8,216 nt of DNA from Spirochaetota bacterium (GTDB taxonomy: Bacteria > Spirochaetota > UBA4802 > UBA5368), in assembly GCA_017998475.1 (NCBI GenBank), contig JAGODA010000144.1:1-8216 (forward strand). The letters run 5' to 3'. The translations under genes and the position numbers were made by a program. The notes under the pieces were generated by a model. That model had not been told where the DNA came from and searched no databases. It was given only the letters and a program-made list of their open reading frames with translations. Of the stretch, positions 1 to 5,778 are shown one piece after another. Position 1 is the stretch's first letter, and every line of letters starts with the position of its first letter.

Positions 1-1923
1 TCGCATCGGAAGCATCGCGCAGAACGTCACACCGCCCGAGAGAAAGGCGCCGTGCGCCCTCTCCTCGTTGAGCGCGTCCTCCAGCCAGGAGCGCACCACG
101 GGAAACCCCATGAGGCCGTTAAAACCGGCATCCGCGGTCTCCTCCCCGAGGCGCGCGATCACCCTTCGAAGCGACGCCGTGTCGTCGGCGGTCTCGTCGC
201 CCTCGAAGAAGCCATCGACGAGCGAAAGGAGATGCCCCACCCAGTCGTCCGGCGTTCTGGCTTCGGAAAGCGAACGGGCGGCCTCGAAGAGCCGATCGAG
301 AAGCTCCACCAGTCCTCCCAGCACGGCGGTGTCCCCCCCCTCCAGGGCGTCATACGGCAGGATTCCCTCGAAGAGTCGCTCCCCGTCCGCGCGCATGGCG
401 CCGCCGAGAAGCAGGCGGTCGAGACCATGGCGCCAGGTGTTCTCTTCCACGGGCGGGAGCCCCTCGGGCCGGCCGGCGCGGTCGGAGGCGTCGATGCCCC
501 AGCGGATGCGGGTGTCGTCGATCCAGCGGCGTATGGTTTCCCGGTCACCCGGATCGAGACCGTAGCGTAAAAGCACCGTGTCGCATTCCATGATATCAAG
601 CACCTGGGCGGCGGTAAATCGGCCGCCGTACAGGTCGAGTATGGCGAAAAAGGTACCCGCCGCGCCGTTTTCCGATCGCATGCTGCGGTCGGCGATCGAG
701 TACGGTATGCGGAGATTTTCGCTCCTCGGCGCGCCGAAAACCGCCTCGAATAAGGGGCCGTAGGTTTCGATGTCGGGCGTCATTACGACGACATCGTGCG
801 GTTCGACATCCGGGTTGCCGTCGAAGAGATCCAGCAGATAATCGTAGAGGACCTCGACCTCCCGCATGGGACTGTGACAGGAATGTACGCCGATGGACCT
901 GTCCCCCGGCGCGACCACTCTTCGGGTCTCCGCCGCGCGGTCGACGAGATCGAGGATATCCTCCTGGATCATACCGAGGAGCGTTGAAGCGCCCGCCCCG
1001 TTCCCGGGAAATTCCCCGTTTAAATCCACTGATTCATCGATGTCGAGCAGTACTTTAAAGAGAAAATCGCGCCCCACGCGCCCCATGGAAGCGAGGAGCG
1101 GGTTGCCGGGGCTGATGTGCCGGTCCGCCCGCGGCACGCCCGGCTTCATCCTTCGAGTTATGCGCGCCTGTTCCTTCGCCGATACGATGTCGCCCCAGTA
1201 CTCCCGCGAGGGATTGAGAACATAGAAGTCAACGTCGACGCGGCTGGACAGCGCGTGCAGCACGCGCACGTAGAGCGGCGGAAGCGTGGCGATGCCGAAG
1301 AGCGATACGCGGGAGGGAAGCGCGCGCGATCGCTCTTCCGCGGGGGCTTCGATTTCATCGAAAAAACGGGCCGCAAGCGCCGCGTGATGGGCGAAGCCGA
1401 CGTTCGCGGAAAGACGGCGCCACAGGTCCGCCTGCCAGCGTTCGTCCCCGTCGGGGTTCCCGCTCCCGCCCGTCTCCCAGCCGAGCACCATCTCCGGCCG
1501 GTGCACCGCGTACTGGTCGAAGATGCCCGCGATCCGTACGGCGAGCTGACGGCGCTTCAGTTCGTTTTCGCCGTCGCCGAGATAGGCGGCGAGCGGCCCG
1601 TACCCATCACGCGCGATACAATCGGGGAGGAGGGAGAGGATACGCCATGACAGGATTTCGCGGTTGAACGCCTGAAGCGGGGCCCCGCCTCCGGAGAAAA
1701 TTCCGAATATCCGCTCTATCAGGACCGTGGGGAAAAGATACTCGAAGTTCGCCCACACGCCGAGCCGTTCGGCCATTCGCTGGGATATCCACCGTCCCAT
1801 GCCGACGCTCATCACGACCACCGTTTCCCTTTCGAGCGGCGCGAGCGGAAACCGGATCACCTTTTCCGCAAGGCGGTCGGCAAGACGCTCGAGTACACTG
1901 GAGGTGTACACGGCGAATGCCAT
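1..1923 (-). CDS. recC: RecC, exodeoxyribonuclease V gamma subunit (3' end cut by window edge)
   Basis: RecC is the scaffold and Chi-recognising subunit of the RecBCD helicase-nuclease, which processes double-strand ends for RecA recombination. The minus-strand frame is open for 641 codons from ATG at 1923-1921 to base 1, about 57% of the roughly 1,120 residues of E. coli RecC. Segments I recognise from RecC include SVGMGRWISQ (39-48), FNREILSWRILSLLP (86-100), LFGIATLPPLYVRVL (208-222), NPLLASMGRVGRDF (274-287), HSPMREVEVLYDYLL (350-364), VVVMTPDIETYGPLFEAVFG (378-397), RIPYSIADR (405-413), WIDDTRIRWGID (467-478), NTWRHGLDRLLLGGAM (495-510) and FCAMLPMR at the edge, where RecC continues MRSIPF. 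The order and spacing match the SF1-like helicase fold of RecC, and no frameshift is visible. GGAGG (plus-strand 1938-1934) lies 10 nt before the start. The start overlaps the mobB stop by one base, so translation is probably coupled. recB and recD would be expected nearby, outside the window. Confidence 0.93.
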   Translation of the reverse strand, partial: MAFAVYTSSVLERLADRLAEKVIRFPLAPLERETVVVMSVGMGRWISQRMAERLGVWANFEYLFPTVLIERIFGIFSGGGAPLQAFNREILSWRILSLLPDCIARDGYGPLAAYLGDGENELKRRQLAVRIAGIFDQYAVHRPEMVLGWETGGSGNPDGDERWQADLWRRLSANVGFAHHAALAARFFDEIEAPAEERSRALPSRVSLFGIATLPPLYVRVLHALSSRVDVDFYVLNPSREYWGDIVSAKEQARITRRMKPGVPRADRHISPGNPLLASMGRVGRDFLFKVLLDIDESVDLNGEFPGNGAGASTLLGMIQEDILDLVDRAAETRRVVAPGDRSIGVHSCHSPMREVEVLYDYLLDLFDGNPDVEPHDVVVMTPDIETYGPLFEAVFGAPRSENLRIPYSIADRSMRSENGAAGTFFAILDLYGGRFTAAQVLDIMECDTVLLRYGLDPGDRETIRRWIDDTRIRWGIDASDRAGRPEGLPPVEENTWRHGLDRLLLGGAMRADGERLFEGILPYDALEGGDTAVLGGLVELLDRLFEAARSLSEARTPDDWVGHLLSLVDGFFEGDETADDTASLRRVIARLGEETADAGFNGLMGFPVVRSWLEDALNEERAHGAFLSGGVTFCAMLPMR

Positions 1924-2423
1924 CAGCGGCCGGCCTCCAGCATCAGATTCTCGATGAAGCGTCCCACGCCGGAGGCGTCGTCGCGCATGTAGCGCGGCAG
2001 GTTCCCGGGAGCGGGCGTGTCGCACACCACGGCCACGATGTTTCCGGTCCCGGAGGCGAAGAGCGGCGCCTCGGTCGAGTCGCCCACCACTTCGATCTTG
2101 AATACGTCGGCCTCCTTGTCGCCCTCGATGAGCACGATATCGTACCCGCCGAAAAACCTGAGAGCGAGCTCGACGGAGCCGGAAGGCTTCTCGAGCCGCT
2201 CGATCAACGCGCACTCGAAATCGTTGGTGATTACCACTCCCGGACAGCCGGCGGCGCGGTAGCGCCAGGTGTCCTTGCCGGGACGGTCGACATCGAAGTC
2301 ATGGCGCAGGTGTTTAATAATTGCTATTTTATGGCCCTTTTCATTGAAATGACCTATGAGCTTCTCGATGAGGGTGGTCTTGCCCGACCCCGAACGGCCG
2401 ACGATCGACACGATGAATGGCAT
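1923..2423 (-). CDS. mobB: MobB, molybdopterin-guanine dinucleotide biosynthesis adaptor GTPase
   Basis: MobB is a small GTP-binding P-loop protein that assists MobA in attaching a nucleotide to molybdopterin in the cytoplasm. The 166-aa protein has a Walker A loop GRSGSGKTT (9-17). It also has the MobB signature IKH..H.FD.D.PGKD.WRYRAAG (36-59) and a Walker B-like strand ending LIEGDKEAD (98-106), where many MobB proteins read EGFK. The length fits single-domain MobB (about 160-175 aa). I chose ATG at 2423 because GGAG sits 6 nt upstream of it and the Walker A loop then falls at its usual place. A GTG at 2435 in the same frame would add four residues (MENS) but would use that GGAG as coding sequence. 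The gene is divergent from mobA and its TGA overlaps the recC start by one base, so it probably shares a transcript with recC. Identity is secure; the start is slightly less so. Confidence 0.93.
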   Translation of the reverse strand: MPFIVSIVGRSGSGKTTLIEKLIGHFNEKGHKIAIIKHLRHDFDVDRPGKDTWRYRAAGCPGVVITNDFECALIERLEKPSGSVELALRFFGGYDIVLIEGDKEADVFKIEVVGDSTEAPLFASGTGNIVAVVCDTPAPGNLPRYMRDDASGVGRFIENLMLEAGR

Positions 2424-2482
2424 ACTGTTCTCCACGAAGGCGGAAGAACCCCGGATGCACGAAAGCGCCCGGGGACATAATG

Positions 2483-2510
2483 ATACTACAGGCTTTTATT
2501 CGCCTGTCAA
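2483..2510 (-). promoter_or_regulatory. sigma70-type promoter for mobB-recC
   Basis: On the minus strand TTGACA (2510-2505) is followed after 16 bp by TAGTAT (2488-2483, four of six consensus bases). Transcription would start near 2476 and run into mobB about 50 nt later. The -35 box ends only 6 bp from the mobA start codon on the other strand, so this promoter and mobA translation initiation share DNA. The match is by eye only. Confidence 0.55.
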
Positions 2511-2515
2511 GCGAA
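2488..2515. repeat. two interlocking inverted repeats in the mobA-mobB gap, possible operator
   Basis: ACAGGC (2488-2493) and GCCTGT (2502-2507) form a perfect 6-bp inverted repeat with an 8-base spacer. TTCGC (2499-2503) and GCGAA (2511-2515) form a second, overlapping 5-bp pair. The first lies inside the mobB-recC promoter, overlapping both the -35 and -10 boxes. The second reaches to within one base of the mobA ATG. The position fits a repressor site or an RNA fold at the mobA start, but no regulator can be named from sequence. Confidence 0.4.
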
Positions 2516-2516
2516 T

Positions 2517-3101
2517 ATGACACCCCTGCTGGACTCGATCAACGCCTTCATCATCGCCGGCGGCAGGAGCCGGCGGTTCGGACGCGACAAGGCGCTTTTC
2601 CCGGTAGAAGGAGTTCCGCTGATAGAGCGCGTGATCTCGGTGCTTGGCGGGATTTTCGCGGAGATTTCCATCATCGCCGACGACCACGGCCGATTTTCGG
2701 GTCTCGGCCTTCCCTGCCATGCCGACATCGTCAAGGGATGGGGGCCGCTCGGCGGGATCTACACTGCCCTCCATCACGCGCGCCCCGGCGGGTGTTTCGT
2801 CGTGGCCTGCGACATGCCCTTTCTCTCCGGACCACTCATCCGCGCCATGGCCGGCCTGACCGCGGGCAGCGACGTGCTCATTCCCTATCTGAACGGCAAT
2901 TACGAGGCCCTGCACGCGTTCTATTCACCGGGCTGCCTGGAGCCCATCGGGCGAAGCATCCAGCGCGGGGAGCGCCGGGTGGTGAGCTTCTTCGAGGAGG
3001 TGGCGGTGAGGCGCGTGGAGAGCGCCTGGATCAAGGAAATTGCCGACCCGGCGCGCGTATTCATCAACATCAACTACCTCGACGACCTGGAAAAGTTTTA
3101 A
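2517..3101 (+). CDS. mobA: MobA-type molybdenum cofactor nucleotidyltransferase
   Basis: MobA transfers GMP from GTP to molybdopterin, giving the dinucleotide cofactor of DMSO-reductase-family enzymes; relatives use CTP. The 194-aa protein has the nucleotidyltransferase loop IIAGGRSRRFGRDKAL (12-27) with its conserved Lys25 (Phe21 replaces the common Met). It also has the GPLGGI substrate loop (76-81), the metal-binding strand VACDMPFL (96-103), and the C-terminal FININYLDDLE typical of MobA (E. coli has N-x-NTPEDL). Length is normal. I took ATG 2517 because it places the GG loop near residue 15. No good Shine-Dalgarno precedes it, so initiation may be weak or the mRNA nearly leaderless, and no convincing plus-strand promoter was found upstream. 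It is divergent from mobB; the XRE-cupin gene follows after 67 nt. GTP versus CTP use cannot be decided here. Confidence 0.93.
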   Translation: MTPLLDSINAFIIAGGRSRRFGRDKALFPVEGVPLIERVISVLGGIFAEISIIADDHGRFSGLGLPCHADIVKGWGPLGGIYTALHHARPGGCFVVACDMPFLSGPLIRAMAGLTAGSDVLIPYLNGNYEALHAFYSPGCLEPIGRSIQRGERRVVSFFEEVAVRRVESAWIKEIADPARVFININYLDDLEKF

Positions 3102-3130
3102 TTGACGCCGTCCGGCGATACTGCTAGGCT
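3102..3130 (+). promoter_or_regulatory. possible promoter for the XRE-cupin gene
   Basis: TTGACG (3102-3107) starts directly after the mobA stop codon and is followed after 17 bp by TAGGCT (3125-3130), a weak -10 matching at three positions. This would give the regulator a leader of about 30 nt and let it be expressed apart from mobA. The -10 box is poor, so read-through from mobA remains possible. Confidence 0.4.
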
Positions 3131-3168
3131 CGTTTCACAGACCCGGAGAACGTTGAGACGGAGGAGCC

Positions 3169-3747
3169 ATGGCAGGGGCAGAGGTACGAGTCGGCGAAAA
3201 GATCAAGGAACTGCGGGAATCGCAGGGCCTGTCGCTGAAAGATGTGGCGGACCGGACGGGTTTTTCGACCGCCTATCTTTCGCAGCTGGAAAACCACCTG
3301 ATCTCGCCCCCGCTCGGCGCCATCACCACGATCGCGCGCTCCCTGGGCATCGAAATCGGCCGGCTCTTCAACCAGGTCGGCAAATCGCCCTTCACCATAG
3401 TGCGTCGGGACGAGCGGACGCCGACCTCGCGCGTCGCCTCCAAGGAGGGGGTGCGATACGGCTATTCGTACGAGTCTCTCGCGCCCGACAAGATCAACCG
3501 GCACATGGAGCCGTTCATCGTCACCCTCGAACCGGTCGACAAGAAGGGCGCGGCCTACAGCCACGAGGGAGAGGAATTCCTGTTCGTCATCGAGGGCCGG
3601 GTGGAGATACAGCTGGGCGAGTTCACTGACGTGCTGGAGCCGGGCGACACCATCTATTACGACTCAACGACCCCGCACCGCGTCTCCTGCATGGGGGATA
3701 CTCCCGCGCGGATACTCGCCGTGATTTACGCCCAGCAGCAGGCCTGA
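3169..3747 (+). CDS. XRE-family transcriptional regulator with C-terminal cupin domain
   Basis: The 192-aa protein joins a DNA-binding domain to a small-molecule sensor, as in PuuR, SutR and related regulators. An XRE helix-turn-helix spans residues 8-65 (RVGEKIKELRESQGLSLKDV, then TAYLSQLENHLISPP). A cupin_2 domain follows at about 110-185, with motif 1 SHEGEEFLFVIEGRVEIQLG (131-150) and motif 2 PGDTIYYDSTTPHRV (158-172). His132, Glu136 and His170 are candidate metal or ligand residues; the second His of motif 1 is replaced by Gly134, so metal binding may be incomplete. GGAGGAG (3160-3166) ends 2 nt before the ATG; taken from its first GGAGG the spacing is 4 nt, a good though close site. The effector is unknown. 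Neighbours mobA and purF make cofactor, amino-acid or polyamine sensing possible, but this is only a guess. Confidence 0.9.
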   Translation: MAGAEVRVGEKIKELRESQGLSLKDVADRTGFSTAYLSQLENHLISPPLGAITTIARSLGIEIGRLFNQVGKSPFTIVRRDERTPTSRVASKEGVRYGYSYESLAPDKINRHMEPFIVTLEPVDKKGAAYSHEGEEFLFVIEGRVEIQLGEFTDVLEPGDTIYYDSTTPHRVSCMGDTPARILAVIYAQQQA

Positions 3748-3783
3748 GATTTGTTCCACGCCCGTAAGGTCCGCTTCCGGGGC

Positions 3784-3801
3784 AAAGAGGGGTCTTTTTT
3801 T
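3784..3801 (+). terminator. weak terminator-like hairpin after the XRE-cupin gene
   Basis: AAAGA (3784-3788) and TCTTT (3793-3797) flank a GGGG loop, and the right arm runs into T7 (3795-3801). The stem is short and AU-only, so it would be weak. Its place between the regulator's stop and the purF promoter fits termination. A longer imperfect GC pairing upstream (CCCG at 3762-3765 with CGGG at 3778-3781) may help. Confidence 0.35.
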
Positions 3802-3832
3802 ACACCGGCGAAACAACGGGGCGAATAACTCC

Positions 3833-3861
3833 TTGATTTTAGTCCTTTTTCCCGCTATACT
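3833..3861 (+). promoter_or_regulatory. purF: sigma70-type promoter for purF
   Basis: TTGATT (3833-3838) and TATACT (3856-3861) are separated by exactly 17 bp, five of six and five of six consensus matches or close to it. It is the best complete promoter in the window. The start would be near 3868, leaving a leader of about 160 nt before the purF ATG, long enough for leader control. Confidence 0.65.
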
Positions 3862-3867
3862 TGTATT

Positions 3868-3934
3868 CCGGCGGCGCGTCCGGGACGGGGCGATTCAATA
3901 CCCGGTCCCTGTACCGATTGCGGGACGCGCCCGG
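3868..3934 (+). promoter_or_regulatory. GC-rich structured leader of purF
   Basis: The predicted 5' leader of purF can fold into a large structure. GGCGCGTCC (3873-3881) pairs perfectly with GGACGCGCC (3923-3931), extended by CCG (3868-3870) with CGG (3932-3934) across a 2-nt bulge. Nested inside, GGGACgGGG (3882-3890) pairs with CCCgGTCCC (3901-3909) around a 10-nt loop. About 95 nt remain before the start codon; no strong Shine-Dalgarno is seen there and no poly-T tract follows, so this is not a simple terminator. The conserved cores of the guanine (purine) and ZTP riboswitches and of ykkC-type RNAs were not recognised. It may be a new leader element, a protein-binding DNA site, or incidental GC-rich pairing. 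Confidence 0.4.
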
Positions 3935-4029
3935 CGGACGCACGACCGTAATAAAGTGCTTTACACCATATGGAAGGCTCGTAAGAGTATTCCCGGCTCA
4001 GAAACCATCACGCGGCAGATAACCCGATT

Positions 4030-5484
4030 ATGAACATCACCGATCATTCGTGCTCCCTGCACGGCATCCGTCCCGAGGATGAGTGCGGGGTTTTCGGCAT
4101 TTACGGAACGGAACGGGCCGCCAACCTGACCTATCTCGGCCTGTACGCCCTCCAGCACAGGGGGCAGGAATCCGCGGGAATCGCCTCGAGCGACGAGCAC
4201 CACATCTACCGCTACGCGGGCATGGGCAAGGTGGTCGACATTTTCCGCGAGGAGCACATCGACAGCCTGCTGGGGCACATGGCGGTCGGCCATAACCGCT
4301 ACTCGACCACCGGCAGTTCCTTCCTCCGCAACGCACAGCCGTTCCGCGCGGACTCCATCCTGGGCCCGATCGTCCTTTCCCACAACGGAAACCTCGTCAA
4401 CGCCGGCTCCCTCCGCTTCTCCCTGGAGCGCGACGGCTCGATCTTCCAGACCTCCATTGACACCGAGGTCATCGTTCACCTGATGGCGCGCTCGGGAATG
4501 GGCGATTTCCTGGAGGCGCTCATTTACGCGCTGCGCCAGATCAAGGGGGCCTATTCGCTCCTGGTGATGAACAGGAACACCCTCTACGCGATACGCGATC
4601 CCCACGGCTTCAGACCGCTGGTGCTCGGAAAACTCGACGACGCCTGGGTGGTCGCATCGGAAACCTGCGCGTTCGACATCATCGACGCGCAGTACGTGCG
4701 CGAGGTGCAGCCGGGCGAGCTTCTGGAGATATCCTCGAGCGGCGTGAAATCGTACTTCCCCTTCGAACGGCAGAAACAGTCGCTGTGCGTTTTCGAGTAC
4801 ATCTATTTCTCGCGGCCCGATTCCATAATCTTCGGGAACTCGGTTCACGAGATGCGCATCCAGCTGGGCCGCATGCTCGCCCGGCAGTCCGGCGTCGAGG
4901 CCGACATCACGGTGCCGATTCCGGACTCGTCAATCTGCGCGGCGCTGGGCTACGCGCGCGAGTCGGGCATCCCCTACGAAAAGGGCATGATCCGCAGCCA
5001 TTACATCGGCCGCACCTTCATCGAGCCCTCGCAGAAGATCCGCGACTTCGGCGCGAAGATCAAGTACAACATCGTGCGCGCGGCCATAGACGACAGGAGA
5101 ATCGTCGTGGTCGACGACTCGATCATGCGCGGCACCACCATGCGCAAGATCATCAAGATGTTCCGAAGCGGCGGCGCGCGCGAGGTTCACGTGCGCATAT
5201 CGGCGCCGCCCACGCGCTTCCCCTGCTTTTACGGCATCGACATCCCGACCCGCAGCGAGCTCATCGCCTCGTCGCACTCCATCGAGGAAATCCGCAAGTA
5301 CCTGCGAGTGGATTCGATCGAGTACATGACCGTGGAGTCTCTCCTTGCCGCAATCGACCGGCCGGAACTCAGGTTCTGCACGGCATGCTTCGACGGTAAT
5401 TATCCGGTGGAATTCGAGCACAGCGAGGACGAGAGCAAACAGAAGTACCTCTTCGAAGACATGGCCATGAACGAGTATTATTGA
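4030..5484 (+). CDS. purF: Amidophosphoribosyltransferase PurF, iron-sulfur type
   Basis: PurF makes 5-phosphoribosylamine from PRPP and glutamine, the first committed step of purine synthesis. The 484-aa protein has an N-terminal Ntn-hydrolase glutaminase domain, with ECGVFGIYG around nucleophile Cys19, LQHRGQESAG (41-50), GHNRYSTTG (87-95) and LSHNGNLVN (116-124). A phosphoribosyltransferase domain follows, with the PRPP loop IVVVDDSIMRGTTM (358-371). Cys253, Cys399, Cys450 and Cys453 match the four [4Fe-4S] ligands of the Bacillus-type enzyme, so this is the oxygen-sensitive, propeptide-processed class and not the E. coli type. The predicted propeptide is 18 residues, longer than the 11 of B. 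subtilis. ATG 4030 is the only reasonable start: an in-frame stop lies upstream at 3982. The ribosome-binding site is poor. The gene looks monocistronic, with a promoter and structured leader of its own. Feedback control by purine nucleotides is expected from the family. Confidence 0.97.
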   Translation: MNITDHSCSLHGIRPEDECGVFGIYGTERAANLTYLGLYALQHRGQESAGIASSDEHHIYRYAGMGKVVDIFREEHIDSLLGHMAVGHNRYSTTGSSFLRNAQPFRADSILGPIVLSHNGNLVNAGSLRFSLERDGSIFQTSIDTEVIVHLMARSGMGDFLEALIYALRQIKGAYSLLVMNRNTLYAIRDPHGFRPLVLGKLDDAWVVASETCAFDIIDAQYVREVQPGELLEISSSGVKSYFPFERQKQSLCVFEYIYFSRPDSIIFGNSVHEMRIQLGRMLARQSGVEADITVPIPDSSICAALGYARESGIPYEKGMIRSHYIGRTFIEPSQKIRDFGAKIKYNIVRAAIDDRRIVVVDDSIMRGTTMRKIIKMFRSGGAREVHVRISAPPTRFPCFYGIDIPTRSELIASSHSIEEIRKYLRVDSIEYMTVESLLAAIDRPELRFCTACFDGNYPVEFEHSEDESKQKYLFEDMAMNEYY

Positions 5485-5501
5485 GGCGGAGGGCCCGGCA
5501 C

Positions 5502-5515
5502 GACCCGGCCGGGTC
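5502..5515. repeat. 14-bp perfect GC palindrome after purF
   Basis: GACCCGGCCGGGTC is a perfect palindrome 17 nt after the purF stop, and GGCCCGG just before it could pair with CCGGGTCC to make a longer hairpin with a small loop. No T tract follows, so an intrinsic terminator is not proved. It may slow or end purF transcription with help from Rho, or be a protein site. Confidence 0.4.
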
Positions 5516-5535
5516 CGGTTACGCGCCAAAAATAC

Positions 5536-5541
5536 TTGACA
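5536..5541 (+). promoter_or_regulatory. -35-like box upstream of tRNA-Trp
   Basis: A consensus TTGACA preceded by an A-rich stretch sits 34 bp before the mature tRNA. The best -10-like bases (GGTAAT 5563-5568 or TAATGA 5565-5570) are 21-23 bp away, longer than normal, and the hexamer at exact 17-bp spacing is poor. A promoter here is expected for the tRNA, but its -10 is uncertain. Confidence 0.4.
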
Positions 5542-5575
5542 GAAGCCGCCCCTGTGCGTTGTGGTAATGATACAC

Positions 5576-5648
5576 AGGTCACTAGCTCAATTGGTGGAGC
5601 ATCGGTCTCCAAAACCGGCGGTTGGGGGTTCGAGTCCCTCGTGGCCTG
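5576..5648 (+). tRNA. trnW: tRNA-Trp (anticodon CCA)
   Basis: The cloverleaf is complete. Acceptor AGGTCAC (5576-5582) pairs with GTGGCCT (5641-5647, one G-U). The D stem is GCTC/GAGC with GG in the loop. The anticodon stem TCGGT/ACCGG holds loop CTCCAAA with CCA at 5609-5611, reading UGG. The variable loop has 5 nt, and the T stem GGGGG/CCCTC holds loop TTCGAGT. Discriminator G5648 is typical of tRNA-Trp. The 3' CCA is not encoded (CAT follows), so the host needs CCA-adding enzyme. The adjacent tyrosine recombinase implies that the 3' half of this gene served as the integration site and was rebuilt on insertion. Confidence 0.95.
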
Positions 5649-5674
5649 CATACCCGTAAACGGGAAAGCCTCGA

Positions 5675-5697
5675 AAGATCAGGACTTACAAGATCAG
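5675..5697. repeat. direct repeats near the tRNA end, possible integrase or excisionase sites
   Basis: AAGATCAG occurs at 5675-5682 and again at 5690-5697, 15 bp apart. A small inverted repeat CCCGT/ACGGG (5653-5664) lies just to the left and CCGG-AAAA-CCGG (5701-5712) just to the right. Short direct repeats flanking an att core are typical arm-type integrase or excisionase sites. Two 8-bp copies can also arise by chance. Confidence 0.35.
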
Positions 5698-5737
5698 CTA
5701 CCGGAAAACCGGCGCTTCTTGAACCTAACGAAACGCG

Positions 5738-5764
5738 AAATGTCGGAAAAGTGTCTGACGTTTT
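5738..5764 (+). promoter_or_regulatory. hairpin with T4 directly before the integrase ribosome-binding site
   Basis: As RNA, 5738-5747 and 5754-5763 form a 10-bp stem (eight Watson-Crick pairs and two G-U) closed by a 6-nt loop, ending in T4 at 5761-5764. The integrase Shine-Dalgarno GGGAGG (5768-5773) starts 4 nt later. It could be a weak terminator that keeps tRNA transcription from entering int, or a fold that limits int translation. Confidence 0.4.
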
Positions 5765-5778
5765 GCAGGGAGGATTCA

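Noticed and set aside
52..1650. Several plus-strand open frames of 60-177 codons on the left
   Set aside because: They lie opposite the continuous recC frame, which has clear family motifs; their products are Arg/Pro/Ser-rich low-quality sequences.
3970..3984. Four-codon frame (MEGS) in the purF leader
   Set aside because: Too short and without a ribosome-binding site; it only shows that purF cannot start further upstream.
3862..4029. Known riboswitch before purF
   Set aside because: Conserved cores of guanine, ZTP and ykkC-type RNAs were not seen, so only an unnamed structured leader is reported.
3961..4848. 295-codon minus-strand frame opposite purF
   Set aside because: Antisense shadow of a well-conserved gene in GC-rich DNA; no domain or ribosome-binding support.
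5536..5778. Upstream extension of the integrase frame
   Set aside because: It would translate through the whole tRNA-Trp; ATG 5779 has a proper ribosome-binding site and gives a normal N-terminus.
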